A DNA stretch of 64,000 nt from Acanthornis magna (lineage: Eukaryota; Chordata; Aves; Passeriformes; Acanthizidae): positions 12,891,501 to 12,955,500 of the forward strand of contig JAWUZG010000036.1 in assembly GCA_036785705.1 (NCBI GenBank), read 5' to 3'. Below the pieces are notes generated by a model. It was not told the origin of the DNA. It was given only the letters and a program-made list of their open reading frames with translations, and ran no database searches. This document shows positions 1 through 17,224 of this stretch, one piece after another. Position 1 is the stretch's first letter, and each line of letters opens with the position of its first letter. Position numbers and translations under genes: made by a program.

Positions 1-4235
<4,235 letters not shown>

Positions 4236-4274
4236 CTACCCACCGCGGCACCATCAGAAATTAACGGGTTAATG

Positions 4275-4280
4275 TTTATA
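4275..4280 (-). promoter_or_regulatory. TATA-like element upstream of PDE4D1
   Basis: The minus strand reads CTTCTATAAACATTAACC, a good TATAAA at the upstream edge of the CpG island, 337 bp before the PDE4D1 ATG. A start site 25-30 bp further on (about 4245-4250) would give a 5' UTR near 310 nt. A short palindrome, ATTAAC-GG-GTTAAT (4260-4273), lies just downstream. Function is inferred from position only. Confidence 0.4.
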
Positions 4281-7200
4281 GAAGCGCGGGGAAAGCTGTA
4301 AGAGCACATGTAAGTGCACCGGAAAATGCTGGCCCGCTGAAGCACCAGCTGTCAAGGGAGCGCCCAAAGAACTGCAGTCGTGTTTGTTCTAACCTAGAGC
4401 CTGTGTGTATGTGAGTGCGTGTGCTAGAGCAGGCACGAAGTATTGCATGTTGGCTGTAAGCACGAAAGAACATATGGAAAAGTTTTGGAACTGGACGTAG
4501 GAACACAACATGGGAAATGGACCCAATAATGGTATGGAAAACCATGGTTTAACTAAAATTGCTAAATGTTCAATTGGGGCTAATTGTCTTGCAGAAGTTT
4601 CGGTTACAGATAGGACGACATTCCCTTCTTCAACAGCTCCCCAACAACTGGAAATCTGTCAGTATGCAAATAATTTCAAAAAATAATCCTATAGACAGAG
4701 TGCAAGCCTCACCTACCAAGCCTGGCTATTTTTTATTCTAATGTCGATCTGAAGGCAAGAATACTTCACATTGAACTCACAGGTGAGTGAGGTTTAGACC
4801 AGGTATGCTGTCTTGTAAGCTGCATATCTGAAACATCAAGTTCTGAAACTGCTGGCACAGTCACATCTAGATCATGGTCACATCTACATGCAAACATGAC
4901 TCCAATGTAAAGAAATGTTTGTTTGGTGGGCTTGTGGTGGACATCTATAACATCTCCCTAGACTTATTTCACATCTATAACATATCCCTTGCTTCACATC
5001 AAATTAACCTTATTTTCAAAACCTCAGATAAGCAAAAAATCAGGAAAACAAATTAACTAAAACTCCTTTTTAAATAAAACACCCCAGCATAGACTACTGC
5101 CAAATAGCTCTGTGCATTATCATACAACATCCTGGATACTAGACTCATATCCTTTTATGTTTCAGAGCACATGCTCAGAAACTTCAAGTTCCCTCACAGC
5201 TGTTAAACTTAACATACTTGTGCCATTTGCAAGAACACCCCACAATTTTAAGTAATGGTCACTTACCTAGGAAAAAGGTAATGCAAGAAGTTTGAATTGA
5301 GATTAATTAGCAGAAGCATTTAAAGAAAATTTTGCAGTGTTTGCCACTTCAGTAAATACATTTATCAACACTCAACAAAAACTATCCCAATAAATTGTAA
5401 ACACTGTTGTTCAGATGCCTACTTACTATAAATGCTATCTCATCCAAAGGAATTCCCTGGCAAATACAGTCAGGATTTTCTAGCCTGTTTATCTATCAAA
5501 AGAGAATCCATGATGTTTTGCAATACAACAGACATCATAGCTCACTAGTCCTTGAACACAGTAAAACAAATTTGTAGGATGTTATTTTGCTGCTAGCCTG
5601 CAGGCTGTCCAACAGCAATTCTTGAAAATCAGATACTAGGAACCATGTTTTTCTTAACAAGATCATCCCTCCTAATACTTAAGAGAGTGCGCAGGTAAGG
5701 TTTTTCCAAGTAGTATGAAAACAACAAAATAAACTCAAGGGATACAGTATTTAGGAAAAAGTAATAAAATGCTCAGTTTGCTATTTATTTAGAAACTATA
5801 TATTAGCAACAGCAGCTTACATTCAGAAATCTTTATCTACTATTCACCTTCCCAGTATATCTCAAAACACATTAGAAAGCAGAATCCATCACTCACAAGG
5901 AAGTTCCTCACCCTCAGGATGCTTCTCACGATCTCCCACTTCAGACTGCCACACTTGAAGAGTCTGTGACTGCCGTGGGGACCCGACTGACCACTCAGAT
6001 TAAGCAAAATTCTGATGGCCAATGCTAGGCTTAAGACTTGCTGGACTTGGCACCTCCTGACAATTCTTAGAACTCAGAGCTGTCAGACCAGTCCTCATAT
6101 CTTAAATGGAAATAAAAGGTTTTCTAAATGATGGCAAAGTACCCATCAAACAAGCACACCTGCAGTTCTGAAGGGCAGAACAACCGTAGGAAAGCTTTTT
6201 TCTGAACAGTACCAAAGCTCTAAATTTGGCCCACACTTTTGTTGTTATACAATGTGGTGGAAAATGTTGAGGTTAACAGCTTTTCAAGTATAACACTCCA
6301 GTGCCACTAAGCTAAGAATAAAAGAATAATTATCAGCTGTGCAGCTTTGAGAGCCTCACAACACTGTTTCTGACTTCTCTGTTACCTCTAAGATAGCACC
6401 CTGTAATTGTTCCCATCCAGGACTGATCTACTAATCAGTTTTTTTTTGTTTTAGGCACATGATCAAGCTTCCCCACCCAGATGATGAAGTCCTAAAACAG
6501 ATTAACTCCTGTAAATGAGAGGAATCTTGAAATGTCAAAGGTTCTTTTAGTGTCTCATTAGGCTTTAATATGAGGAAGAAAGTTACATTTTAACAGCAGC
6601 TGCTTTAAGAATTTGCATGTTATTTGGTATATGCTTTTAGAAAAAGGGAAGTGACAGCAAGTGTTCTCTTTTCAGTTTATAGATTACAAGCAATTCCAAT
6701 ATATGTAGCTTTCAGTACGGTACATAGAAAAAAAAACCCAAACAACAAATGAAAGCAGAAAGAAAAAGCTCTACCATAATCATTTGGCATTGCACAGCTA
6801 TTTTTTTAAAGTGTTCTGCTGTCTGTGTTTATAAAAGACTTGATTCTTAGCACAGCTCCTAACACAACACCATAGATGGCTGCACTTTAATTCACATTGT
6901 TATTTGGGAACAACTTCTGTCCAAAAATTTTGAAGGGAAATATTACCATATGGCAATATTTATGTAGAGTGTCCACTTTACATAATTGTTTGTCATGATT
7001 TTCATATATGTTCTTCTACAATTCCTGGAGAACATAAAGCAATATTAGACTTCTCTACTAGCACTCAAGTGTATTCGTACTAATCTTTGCAGTACTTTAA
7101 CGAATTTCAGAACAGCAGGAGAAAAACATAAGTAAAGATCTTTCATTATTGTCTGATCGGTTGAGATCACCTAAGTGAAGCAAAGAGACTGGAGAAGAGT

Positions 7201-7399
7201 TGACTCAGCAATCACACAGCAAAGGGTTTTGACCATGGTGTTGCCTTAAAATGGGAGTGTCTTGGAGGCCAGACAAGGACTCTGTGATGTGATCCAGATA
7301 GTCTTGGCATGTGTAATGTCTTTTGGAGTTGCAGGCAGCTGGAAGAAGCTCTGAAAACCTCCAGGCTATCCTAAGTGAAGGTGAACTGAAGATATAACC

Positions 7400-9096
7400 A
7401 GAAAAGGAAGGTCAAGGAAGGTGTGCACCCCCTGATTAACAATGCTAAAAATAAACTGGTAACAACAGATGAAGAGAAAGCTGAGGTACTCAACAACTTT
7501 TTTTGCCACAGTCTTCATGTCTCTTTCCACACCTCTTGAGAGAATGGATGGGGTCTGGGATAGCAAAGTCCCTACCATTACATGAGAAGATCAGGTTTGT
7601 GACCACCTAAGGAACCTTAAAGTAGATAAATCTATGGGACACATCCCAGAGTCCTGAGGGAAATGCTGATGTAGTCACCAAGACACTCTCCATGGTATTT
7701 GAAAAGCCATGACAGTCAAGTGAAGTCCCAGGTGACTGGAAAAGAGGAAGCATTGCACCCATATTTACAGAGGATAGAAAGGATCCTGGGAAATTCTGAC
7801 CTGTCAGGGTCAGTTCTGTGCCTGGAAAGACCATGGAAGAGATCCCCCTAGAAGCTGTGCTAAGGCACATGGAGGACAGGGAGGTGATTTGAGACAGCCA
7901 GGATGGCTTCACCCAGGGCAAGTCCTGCCTGACCAACCCAGTGGCCTCTGTGGTGGAGTGACTCCACCAGTGGACAAGAGAAGGGCTGTGAATGTCCTGC
8001 ACTTCTGTAAAGCCTTTGTCATGGTCCCCCACAACATCCTTCTCTCCAAACTGGAGAGAGATGGATTTGAAATTGGTTGGATGGTCACATCCAGAGGGTC
8101 ATGGTCAGTGACTCAGAGTCCAATGGACATCAGTGACAAGTGGTGCCCTCAGGGATCTGTGCGGGGACCAGTGTTATTTAATATCTTCATCAATGGCATA
8201 GACAAAGGGATTGAGTGCACCCTCAGCAAATCTGCAGACGATCCCAGGCTGAGTGGTGCTGTTGACACATCTGAAGGATGGGGTTCCATCCAGAGGGACC
8301 TGAACAAGCCGGGAACATGTGGCCTGTAGGAACTCTATGAGATTTCAGTGTGTTGGTGCTGCATCTCTGTTGAGGTAATCCTCAGTATCAACACAAGCTG
8401 GGGATGAACAGATGAAGAGCAGCCCTGCTGGGAAGGACCTGGGGGTGCTGATGGATTGAAAAGCTGGACATGACCCAGGCATGAGCACTCACAGCCCAGA
8501 AAGCTAAACGTGTTTTGGGCTGCATCCAAAGCAGTGTGGGCAGCAGGGCCAGGGAGGGATTTTGCCCCTCTGCTCTGCACTGCTCTGCTGAGACCCACCT
8601 GCATCAGTTCTGGGGACCCCAGAACAAGAATGACATGGAACTGCTAGAGCAAGTCCAGAGGAGGTTGCAAGCATGATCAGAGGGATAGAACTCTTCTCCT
8701 ATGAGGAAAGACTGAGGGAGTTAGGATAGCTCAACCTGGAAAACAGAAAGCTTTGGGGTGACCTAATAGTGGCCTTCTAGTGCCTGAAGGGAACTGACAA
8801 GGAAGATGGAGAAAGATTTTTGCAGGGGTATGTAGTGACAGAACAAGGGGGAATGGCTTCAAACTGAAAGAAAGTATGTTTAGATTAGATATTGGGAGGG
8901 GGTCTTTACTGTGTGGGTGGTGAGGCACTGGAACAGGTTGCCAAGAGAAAGTATGGATGCCCCATCCCTGGAAGTGTTCAGGGCTGGGTTGGATGGGGTT
9001 TTGAGCAACCTGGTCTGGTAAAAGGTGTCCCTACCTGTGGTAGGGGGTTTGGAAGTAGATGATCTTCCAATCCAAACCATTTTATGATTCTGTGAT
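7400..9096 (+). mobile_element. CR1 LINE, 5'-truncated, with decayed reverse transcriptase and 3' end
   Basis: About 1.7 kb of the avian CR1 retrotransposon in sense orientation. The left part (from GTGTGCACCCCC near 7421) matches the region before the reverse transcriptase. An ORF at 7889-8329 carries RT landmarks such as [11 protein letters not shown] and [13 protein letters not shown]. Downstream sequence runs through the C-terminal part (MELLEQVQRR-like, EERL-like) to the CR1 3' terminus with TTTATGATTCTGTGAT. The copy is dead: there are several frame breaks, the motif A Asp of KAFD is Val (codon 8018-8020), and the FADD motif reads SADD (8231-8242). The left limit is approximate. It is independent of PDE4D and lies antisense within its intron. 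Confidence 0.92.
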
Positions 9097-11252
9097 CTAC
9101 TATGAGATTCAGAACCTAGACATCGTCCCTGAATTTCCTGACCATCTTTTTGCTCTTCAGTCTACTATAAGCTTGAAGGTTGGAGCAACAAAATTGCAGG
9201 ACAAAGCTTTTCAGTTTGTCTTACAACTACCATTTCAAAAAAATCCTCAGATGTTCAAATTAAGATTTTTTTCTGTAAATGAGTATGTTCATACTTAGAG
9301 CCTTAACTGATGGCCTAAAATTGAAGTGACTGATACATTTAGTCAGTATTGACCATTTCTATTAATTATAACCATGTTAGCATTTGTTCAGCACAGAAAT
9401 AGCATCCATTTTCTTGCAACTTAATTTTTTTTGTGTCCTATTGAGAAAATCACACATATTAAGACTTAAAAGGCTATCTTTGTGGAGTGTTCAGACGTCT
9501 TACTGTTGATAAAATATACTTTTGAGATATTTTTGTTTAACATCTAGAAATTTGTGGACATCTCTCCACAATCACAGGTAAACCAAAATACTCTTGATCA
9601 GATTTTAGAATGAGCATCTGGGGAAACCACTCAGCTGCCACAGGTTTCTCAGCAAGTGTTTTATGGTCCCACTCAGAACAGTAACTTTTTCCATGCCAGG
9701 AACTTCTCCAAGTTTCTACTGTAGTAAAGGAAGTATTCCTTGTACCTGTTAGTAGCTTTACACATGGAGAGACTGTGTCCAAATGACAAGGACAGACTGC
9801 TTTGTACAAGCAGCACTAGCCTTAGGCTATGAAAACTGCCTTATCTCCTTGAACAGAGAAAGTAGAAACCTCCAGTGAATAATAGGAGGAAAATGATAAA
9901 TTTCAGTTATGTGCAACTTGTCAAAATACTTGATTATAGTTATACAATAAAAAAGGAGTGCGTAAAGACATGTACAACCATTAAATGAGAATCTAGGAAA
10001 AAAGGTGGTTTTTTTCTGAAACAATTTTTATTTCTCTCATGGTCTTAGAATAAATATCTCTTGTAACAATATCTCTGTGTACTAAGACTGTGTCAAGGGC
10101 AAAAGTATGAAAAATATGTGTTTATATTGTTATGAAACCAGGTAACAGGAGCACTGCAGATATCTAGGAAGAAGTTATTGGGCTCTTGGAACAGGCCTAT
10201 TACAGTTACTTTAGAGTAAATAAAAACCACTTTTGATTCCTGTAAATAAAGAACTATATGATTAGGCTCTCGCAATGTGGTTCACTTTCTCTGTGTGGGA
10301 CTACTAACTTATGCTGGCTTTTTTTTATGTAATCATTTAATGTATTTCTTGGAAAAAAGCTTTGGAACAAAGTTACTCATACTGATATAATTTGCCCCAA
10401 AGTCTAGAAAAATTTCTGTATTAAGTATTTGCAAATTTATCCAAAAAACCAGTTTTGAGATGCCATAATAAGGCAGAATATCAGAAAAATATCTTCAATT
10501 GAAACCAAGCAGGAAAACACACATTCAGTACAGACAACATATTTAAATAATGTACTGCCTCAGTGATAGAGCGCATCAAAATTTTGCAGTGTGAATGTTT
10601 AAATCCACTCTTTGCTATTATAAAATATCCAGCAAGGCGAAATGAATGTTCTTTTGTTACTACACAACCCTAACCAGTGCTCCTTTCCCCTCTGACCAAT
10701 TTGGCAAAGTACTAACACATTCCATACTCCACTGCCTGTAAGAATTTGCCACTGGTGAAAAGAAGTAAGCCCTTCCATCAAGCAATCAATTTTGCTCAAA
10801 ATGAAGAAAAATGGGGAAGTTCTTGATTTTCAAGTAGCACAATGCCATTTTAATGTATTTTTATTGCTTTCTTTTCATGGACAAACTGCATTTTGAGAAA
10901 AGGTATTTTTCTTTTTTAAATCTCTTTTTCTCCCAACAGATGTGGAAGAATTGTGTCAATTCTATTCTCTTGTGGAAAAGGAGTTCAATAAAGGATTCAT
11001 TACTCAAGTTGCTTTCTCATCCTATTTTTTTGTATCATACAAAAGTATTTCTTCTAATTGAGAGGATGTATCCTGAAGATCAGTTTCCCCTGTAGCTGTA
11101 AGAAACTCTAAACTACAGTTTCTTTCTGGGAAGGATACTGCTGTTGATTCAATATAATAAGAGAAATGAGTGATTTTCAAAGTAGAACAAAGTTAGAGGC
11201 AAGAGGCACAAACTAAATTACAGGACCTGTAGTTCCAACAATGTTCCCTCCA

Positions 11253-11453
11253 AACATTGTGAAACTTTTACTGTGAGGGTGACTGAGCACTGGCACAGGT
11301 TGTTCTGTGGAGTCTCTATGCTTGTAAATCTTTAAAAGCCATCAGGACATAATCTGGGCAACCTGCTCTAGCTGGCACTGCCTGAGCAGGGGGATTGGAC
11401 TATGTGGCCTGCAGAAGTCCCTTACAGGTTCAACTATTCTGTGATTCTGTGAC
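11253..11453 (+). mobile_element. CR1 LINE 3' end fragment
   Basis: About 200 bp resembling the last part of CR1: ACTGTGAGGGTGACTGAGCA, then TGGACTATGTGGCCTGCAGAAG, ending CTATTCTGTGATTCTGTGA. It is heavily 5'-truncated, in plus orientation, with internal gaps. It does not encode a useful protein. Confidence 0.85.
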
Positions 11454-12205
11454 TAAACTAGCAGTTGAAAAAATAAAAGCCATTTTTGTAAAAAAAGTGG
11501 GTGTCTCAAATGGCCATGCTGTCATGTTTGCAATTCTGTAACAGTCTTTGTCCCTGCTAGAAGGGATCAAAGGCTATTACACTGTCCCCATCAGGATTTT
11601 GCTGAAGAGCCCTTTTCATATGTATTATTACGGACATTATGATGAAAAGAATACAAATCACTAAATGTAAATGTGTAAAACTTCACTATTAAAAAGACCA
11701 ACAGTTTTGTTTTCCTACTTTCTTAGGACATATGATCAGAACACAAAGGAACAGCTCGAGTTTTTGTCAAAAAATGCCCATTAGAAATAATCAATTTCAC
11801 TTTTTAAGCAGATTTCTATTTGTTTTGCCTGAAATATCATAGCTCTGAAACCTAGAAACCCTGTTTTGTAACAAAATCTTTATTACCAACTGGAACTTGC
11901 TTAGATCAAGCTGAAATGTGATAATTGGGAGTCCCAGCTGGGAAAGAATTTTATTACCCCTGCTTGGTTTTGAGAGTTCTTCAGAAATTTTATGAATGCA
12001 TATTCAGATAGAACTGCAGAATAAAATAAAAATAAAGTCATCTGTAAGTACCAAAGCAAATAAAGTCTGATTCCTTAAGCTTCTGTGACTTTTTATGGTT
12101 GACTGCTGAACTTCCCAACACCAAAAGTGCAGACTGAGCTCAGAGTCATACCATAATTTATAAAAATTAGAAATGCCAGAGCTTAAAAAAGCTTAATCTG
12201 TATTT

Positions 12206-12207
<2 letters not shown>

Positions 12208-12244
<37 letters not shown>
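12208..12244. repeat. Poly(A) tract, 37 bp
   Basis: An uninterrupted run of A on the plus strand. No retroposed gene or recognisable SINE was found upstream of it, so it may be a simple homopolymer. Confidence 0.95.
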
Positions 12245-12247
<3 letters not shown>

Positions 12248-12409
12248 AAACAAATAAAAATAATAAAAAAATCAGTAGAATTCCTGGCGTCTGATAAAGT
12301 GGTAAGGCTGAATGAAAGCTTTCAAGACTTAAGGCATTCACTTTGGCTGTTCTCCATATAAATCCTCTGGTATCTAAAAAGAAAGGTGCTAAAACTGCAT
12401 GTTGTGGGG

Positions 12410-12452
12410 TTTGTTTGTTTGTTTGTTTGTTTGTCTGTTTGTTTGTTTGTTT
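12410..12452. repeat. (TTTG)n microsatellite
   Basis: About ten TTTG units with one TCTG interruption. Read on the other strand it gives an artefactual KQTN repeat in an ORF at 12246-12491. Confidence 0.95.
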
Positions 12453-15314
12453 AAAGACAGTGTTAATGAGCTCCTCTGTAAAGTTACTCATTTTTGCATA
12501 GTTTATCCTTAATAAATTTAATAAATCACTACCTTGCTATCACATTTAGCTAGCAGTAGTCAGGGATTTCAAAAGTTAATAGGTGGCTGTTGGTAACAAA
12601 CACATATTTCCTGAGGAAAGTATTCTAAAATGTCTAACTGGTTTTGGTGGTGTTTCTAATTTGAAGCAGAGATGCAGGATATTACTAAGATAAACTAATG
12701 TTCCTGACAGCAAGAGTGAGCAGATAGAGACAGGCTTTATCTCTGAACATCAGAGATTGCAGGGGAGAGGGATGTTCTCAGCCTTGCCCCAGTTGTGTAG
12801 CAGGAAGACTGCTTTCTTTCCAACAAAACAAAAGGAGAAATACAAGAGCACAGAACTTGGATCTCTTCATTCCTGAAAGCAGTAGAAAGGGCAATAGCAT
12901 GAATGAAATTTCCTTCTTTCCTTTTGTGAAACTGTTCTTCCCTTCTCACACACTTAGCGGGGTTGTATCTACATGGCACAGATGGGCTACACTTTTCCAC
13001 TCTTCCTTCAACTAAGAACAGAGGCAACTGGTAAACATCTCTTTTAGCTTCAATGTTTATTTAGTTTTTAATGCTGTGTTCTCAGGTCAAGTATGTCTGA
13101 ATCAGCCTTTAGGTTAGCAACACACTCCTTATCACTGGCCTTTCACGCCCTACTAATGATAATAGAAAAATGTGAAATTCTTGTCTGAATGGATACTCTT
13201 GATGGATTATTCCCAGTGAATATGTGCTGAATCAGACCCTTACTCTACAAAAAGTATAGATCATCTCCTCCATCTCTTGTAAAATTCCATTCTTATCTGT
13301 TAAAATGCTAAAGAAGTGAATAATCTTTTTGCTTACAGGTTATAAGACTCAGATATTGGATAAACTCTTTGGTTTTAGTTAGGTAATTCTAACAGAACTT
13401 TGACTATTGTCATAAATATTTTTATGGTCTCCTTTGTTTTAGTGTAGCTGCTTATTAATATATTTAAAATATTATTCTAGTAGTACTCAAGAGACCTATT
13501 CAGGTACAAATACATCAAAACTGTGGGTCTTCTTCCCTATTTTTTTAGCGCAATCTCACCTATTTGTGATGGGTTTAAGATAATGCTGTAACCACTGGTT
13601 AGATCTTTGGCTTTTGCAATAGGACACAAACATTCCTTCAGAAGTTGGATACACCTCCATATTACTGGATTTATGTCATAGATAAGAAACAGTTTAAACT
13701 GAATGAATTGTGTCAGTCATACAATTTCTTCACACTTGTCAAGTCAGTCATTATTTATGCTGCATTTCTGTGACATATTGCCACAGGAAATTGTCCTGGA
13801 GGTAGCAAGCATCAGTGGTTATTGGTATCAGTCACTGCCTCTGATGCGAAAAGGCCAGGAGGGGAGATGATTTGGTTTGGATATCAGCTAGGAAATGGAC
13901 AAACATTATCCAGCATAACCACAAGACAGCTCAACTTGCTTCTCCATGCATCAAGTAGAAAACTTGACAAACACTGTGTTAGTCTTTCCCTCATTGCAAA
14001 TTCATCTCTTTCTCAATATTCATTAACAGTTCACTTCCCTGAAACTCACAGGACTTTTTCTCCCCATATTTTCTTTCAGAAGCCCCACACCAAATGTTCA
14101 GCATTGATTTATGTGGTACTACACTCTTCCATAGACACTGATGACTTGTCCCTAATAGAAAGTACTGTAAGAACAAAAAGATTTGGCTTCAATATTCTGT
14201 ACTAGTTTCCAAAATCCTATGAACATCCTGAATGAAGGGCTATTGACTGTTTTTGAGGTAGAACGGTTGATAACTTTTTTCTGTTAAAGTTCTTCTGATA
14301 CGGATAAACAGGAAGTTTCTCCTCTTCTAAGCCTGCACATGACTAGTATAATTTTTCTTCTCATTCTGCTTTTTGTCAAAGCACATGACAATATAAAAGA
14401 TAAAGAACATAATAAATAAAAATCAAAACAGAAATGGAAAAAACAACCCCAAAATACAATTAAAAATATAAAACACAAAATGAAACTATGGAAGTAATCC
14501 AAAACTTTTTTTTTTTTAAGTAGGAAAAGAAATGTGTAATAGTTTTAGTTCCAGTAACAAAATTCTTAGGTGGACTTCAAAATTTCTTGTGATTGCATTT
14601 TAAAATCAAAATAAAAAGTCATGAGATATGGGAGCCAACATCACTTTTCTCCTGAAGAATTAGAGGATCAGCATCTGATTGGAGCAGAGTTCCTCCACAT
14701 GTTACTGATGAAATCAGTCCACCCAAGTGAAATATAAGTATTTGAAATTTTTTCAGGGAAGAATAGGCATTTGAAATGTCATCAGACATCAGTTAAAATG
14801 CAGGTATTGGAAAATAAGACATGATTTTGAAACCGTATTATGTATCATTTATATTTTAGGGACTGCAGTTCATCTTTAAACCTGTGCAAAAATGCACTAT
14901 TTCCAATTGTTTTTGGAGGAAAGAGAGACGGAATAATATGGAAGAGGAAACCGATAGTTTGAAATCAGCCATTATGTAAACTAATAAATACATTTTAACA
15001 GGAGTTTTAAAGACAGCTAAAGAACACGTTAAGAAAGTGCACAATGGGATGGGCGAGTGGCATTCTTCTGGAACGAGGCAAATTTAAATAACTTCCAGTG
15101 AGGACAATCCAAACTCATGGCATCCTTTTAATTGCAAAGGAAGCTTATTCAGTTCATGAAGGTAAGACAGAACAGCAGTGTGGGCCCAAAAGTAAGAGGA
15201 AGTGGAAGTTCCAAGGAAAACATTTTGATCCCTTTTTTTCAGCATGCTGGGCACTTGTGCAATAAAGACTTATGTTAAAGGTCCTTAAAAGAAGTATCTT
15301 TTGGGTTTGCTTGT

Positions 15315-16367
15315 TGAGGTTTCGGTAGCAGGGGGCTACCAGGGTGGGTTTTGTCAGAAGCTGCCGGAAGCTTCCCCCATGATCAAATGCCAACCGGCTT
15401 CAGGATGGACCCACCACTGGCCAAGGCTAAATCTGTGAGCGGCAGTGGCAATGCCACTGAAATAATGTGTTTAAGTGGAAAAACCTTATCATGCAGGAGC
15501 AAATTGCAGCCAGAATAGGGTGGGGTGAGAATATGTGAGAGGAACAGCCCTGCAGACACCCAGGTGAGTGCAGAAGGAGGGAGAGGAGGTGCTCCAGGCA
15601 CCAGAGCTGAGGTTCCCCTGCAGCCCAGGGTGCAGCCCATGGTGAGGCAGCTGTGCCCCTGAGCCCATGGAGGTCCCTGGGGATGCAGAGATCCACCTGC
15701 AGCCCTGGGAGGAGACCCACGCTGGAGCAGGAGGATGCCTGAGAGGAGGCTGTGACCCCATGGGAGGCCTGTGCTGGAGCAGGGTCCTGGCAGGACCTGT
15801 GGCCCTGTTGGGGACCCACACTGGAGCAGGCTCTGCCTGAAGGACTGTGCCCCATGGAAGGGACCCATGCTGGAGCAGTTTTTGAAGAACTGCAGCCAGT
15901 GGGAAGGGCTCAGACTGGGGAGATTCGCAGAGAATTGTCTCCTATGGGAGAGACCCCCACCATGGAGCAGGGGAAGGAATCCTCTCCTGAGGAAGAAGCA
16001 GTGACAGAAACAATGTGTGATGAATTAACCATAACCTCCATTCCCCACTCCCCTGCAATGCTGGTGAGGAAAAGGTAGAGAAAACTGGGAAAGAAGTTAA
16101 GCACAGAAAGTAGGGGAGAAGGCAGGTGGGTGATTTTAAGATTTGGATTATGTCTCATTATCCTACTTTGATTTGATTGTTAGTAAACTAAACTAATTTT
16201 CCCAAGACAAGTCTGATTTGGCTTTGATGGTAACTGGTGAATGATCTCTTCCTGGTCTTATCTCAAACCATGAGCCTTTTGTTATTTTTTCTCTCCATTG
16301 TCCAGTTCAGGGGAGGAGTGATAGAATAGTTTCGGAGTGCACTGGTGTCCTGTAGCATACACATCAA
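15315..16367 (+). mobile_element. Solo LTR of an endogenous retrovirus-like element (probable)
   Basis: About 1.05 kb starting TGAGGTTTCGGTAGCAGGG and ending near ACACATCA. It resembles a dispersed LTR I recognise from bird genomes: a promoter-like stretch (GACCCACCACTGGCCAAGGC, then a TTTAAG box near 15470), a central GC-rich part with irregular repeats of ACCCACGCTGGAGCAG, and a 3' part with TCATTATCCTACTTTGATTTGATTG and an AGTAAACTAAACTAAT polyadenylation-like area. The hexamer GCTTGT occurs just outside both ends (15309-15314 and 16368-16373), which may be a target-site duplication. No gag, pol or env sequence adjoins it. The ORF at 15752-16078 is repeat-derived. Family name and exact ends are uncertain. 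Confidence 0.6.
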
Positions 16368-16837
16368 GCTTGTTGTACCTGCTAGAGGCAAGTCCCCCAT
16401 GTGAGAAGTTAAAAAATACCAAATATAGTTATGTTGAACATTTTCTTTGATTGCCTTGAAGTCATTGTGGTAGATAATTAAATTCAGTGAAGAATATAGG
16501 AGCTGATTGAAAGAGAATAAGATTAGCTATAAAACAAGAAGAGATGTTCAACTTGGTCAGACTCCAGAATGAGACAATGAATTTTCCAAAAGGGAAAATG
16601 TTATAAACTGGAAAATAATCATTATATCATAAAGCTTTTCAACAGGAAAAGAAGAGCAGTTAAAGTCCCAGCTCCAATGAATTCTTGTGCAAACATCCCA
16701 CTGACTGCAACTAACTAGTTTTCACTGAAGAGCCACTCCACAGAGTTGTCAGGAGTGATAGCAGGAGTGATGAAAAGAGGTTGTAAAATGACTGTGGTGG
16801 TTGCGTTTACTCATTTTCTTCTCTCAAGTTGCAGCCT

Positions 16838-17224
16838 CACCAGTGCTGGCCGCACCATGGCTGATCTAAGCCAGGATGCCATTGGCCTTCTTGGCCACCT
16901 GGGCACAGCCTGGCTCATGTCCAGCTGCTGTCACCAGCACCCCCAGGGTCTTTTCCCCTGGGCACTTTCCAGCCTGTGGCACTGCCTGGGGCTGCTGTGA
17001 CCCAAGGGCAGGACCTGGCACTTGGCCTTGTTGAACCTCACACCATTGGCCTCAGCCCCATCTATCTCACCTCTCTAAATCCCTCTGCAAACCCTTCCAA
17101 CACTACCACCCAACTTGGTGTTGTCCATAAATTCACTGAGGGTACACTCAATCCCCTCATTCAGATCATCAGTAAAGATATTGAATGGGATTGGGCCCAA
17201 TTCTGAGTCCTGGGAAACACCATT
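16838..17224 (-). mobile_element. CR1 LINE reverse transcriptase fragment, antisense
   Basis: On the minus strand this reads as a CR1 pol fragment. It runs from the CAGGACTCAGAATTGGGCCC region through a GAGGGGATTGAGTGTACCCT segment and CCAAGTTGGG to GGCCAAGAAGGCCAATGGCA. In sense order these are the end of the RT core and the region after it. No open frame remains. It belongs to a different CR1 subfamily than the 7400-9096 copy, judging by the sequence, and it lacks a CR1 3' terminus. Confidence 0.85.

Noticed and set aside
12208..12244. Poly(A) tract as the tail of a processed pseudogene
   Set aside because: No cDNA-like sequence, target duplication or recognisable gene precedes it.
15383..16078. 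ORFs of 108-161 codons in the 15.4-16.1 kb region
   Set aside because: They fall inside an LTR-like repeat, overlap on both strands and follow its internal motif repeats rather than a protein family.
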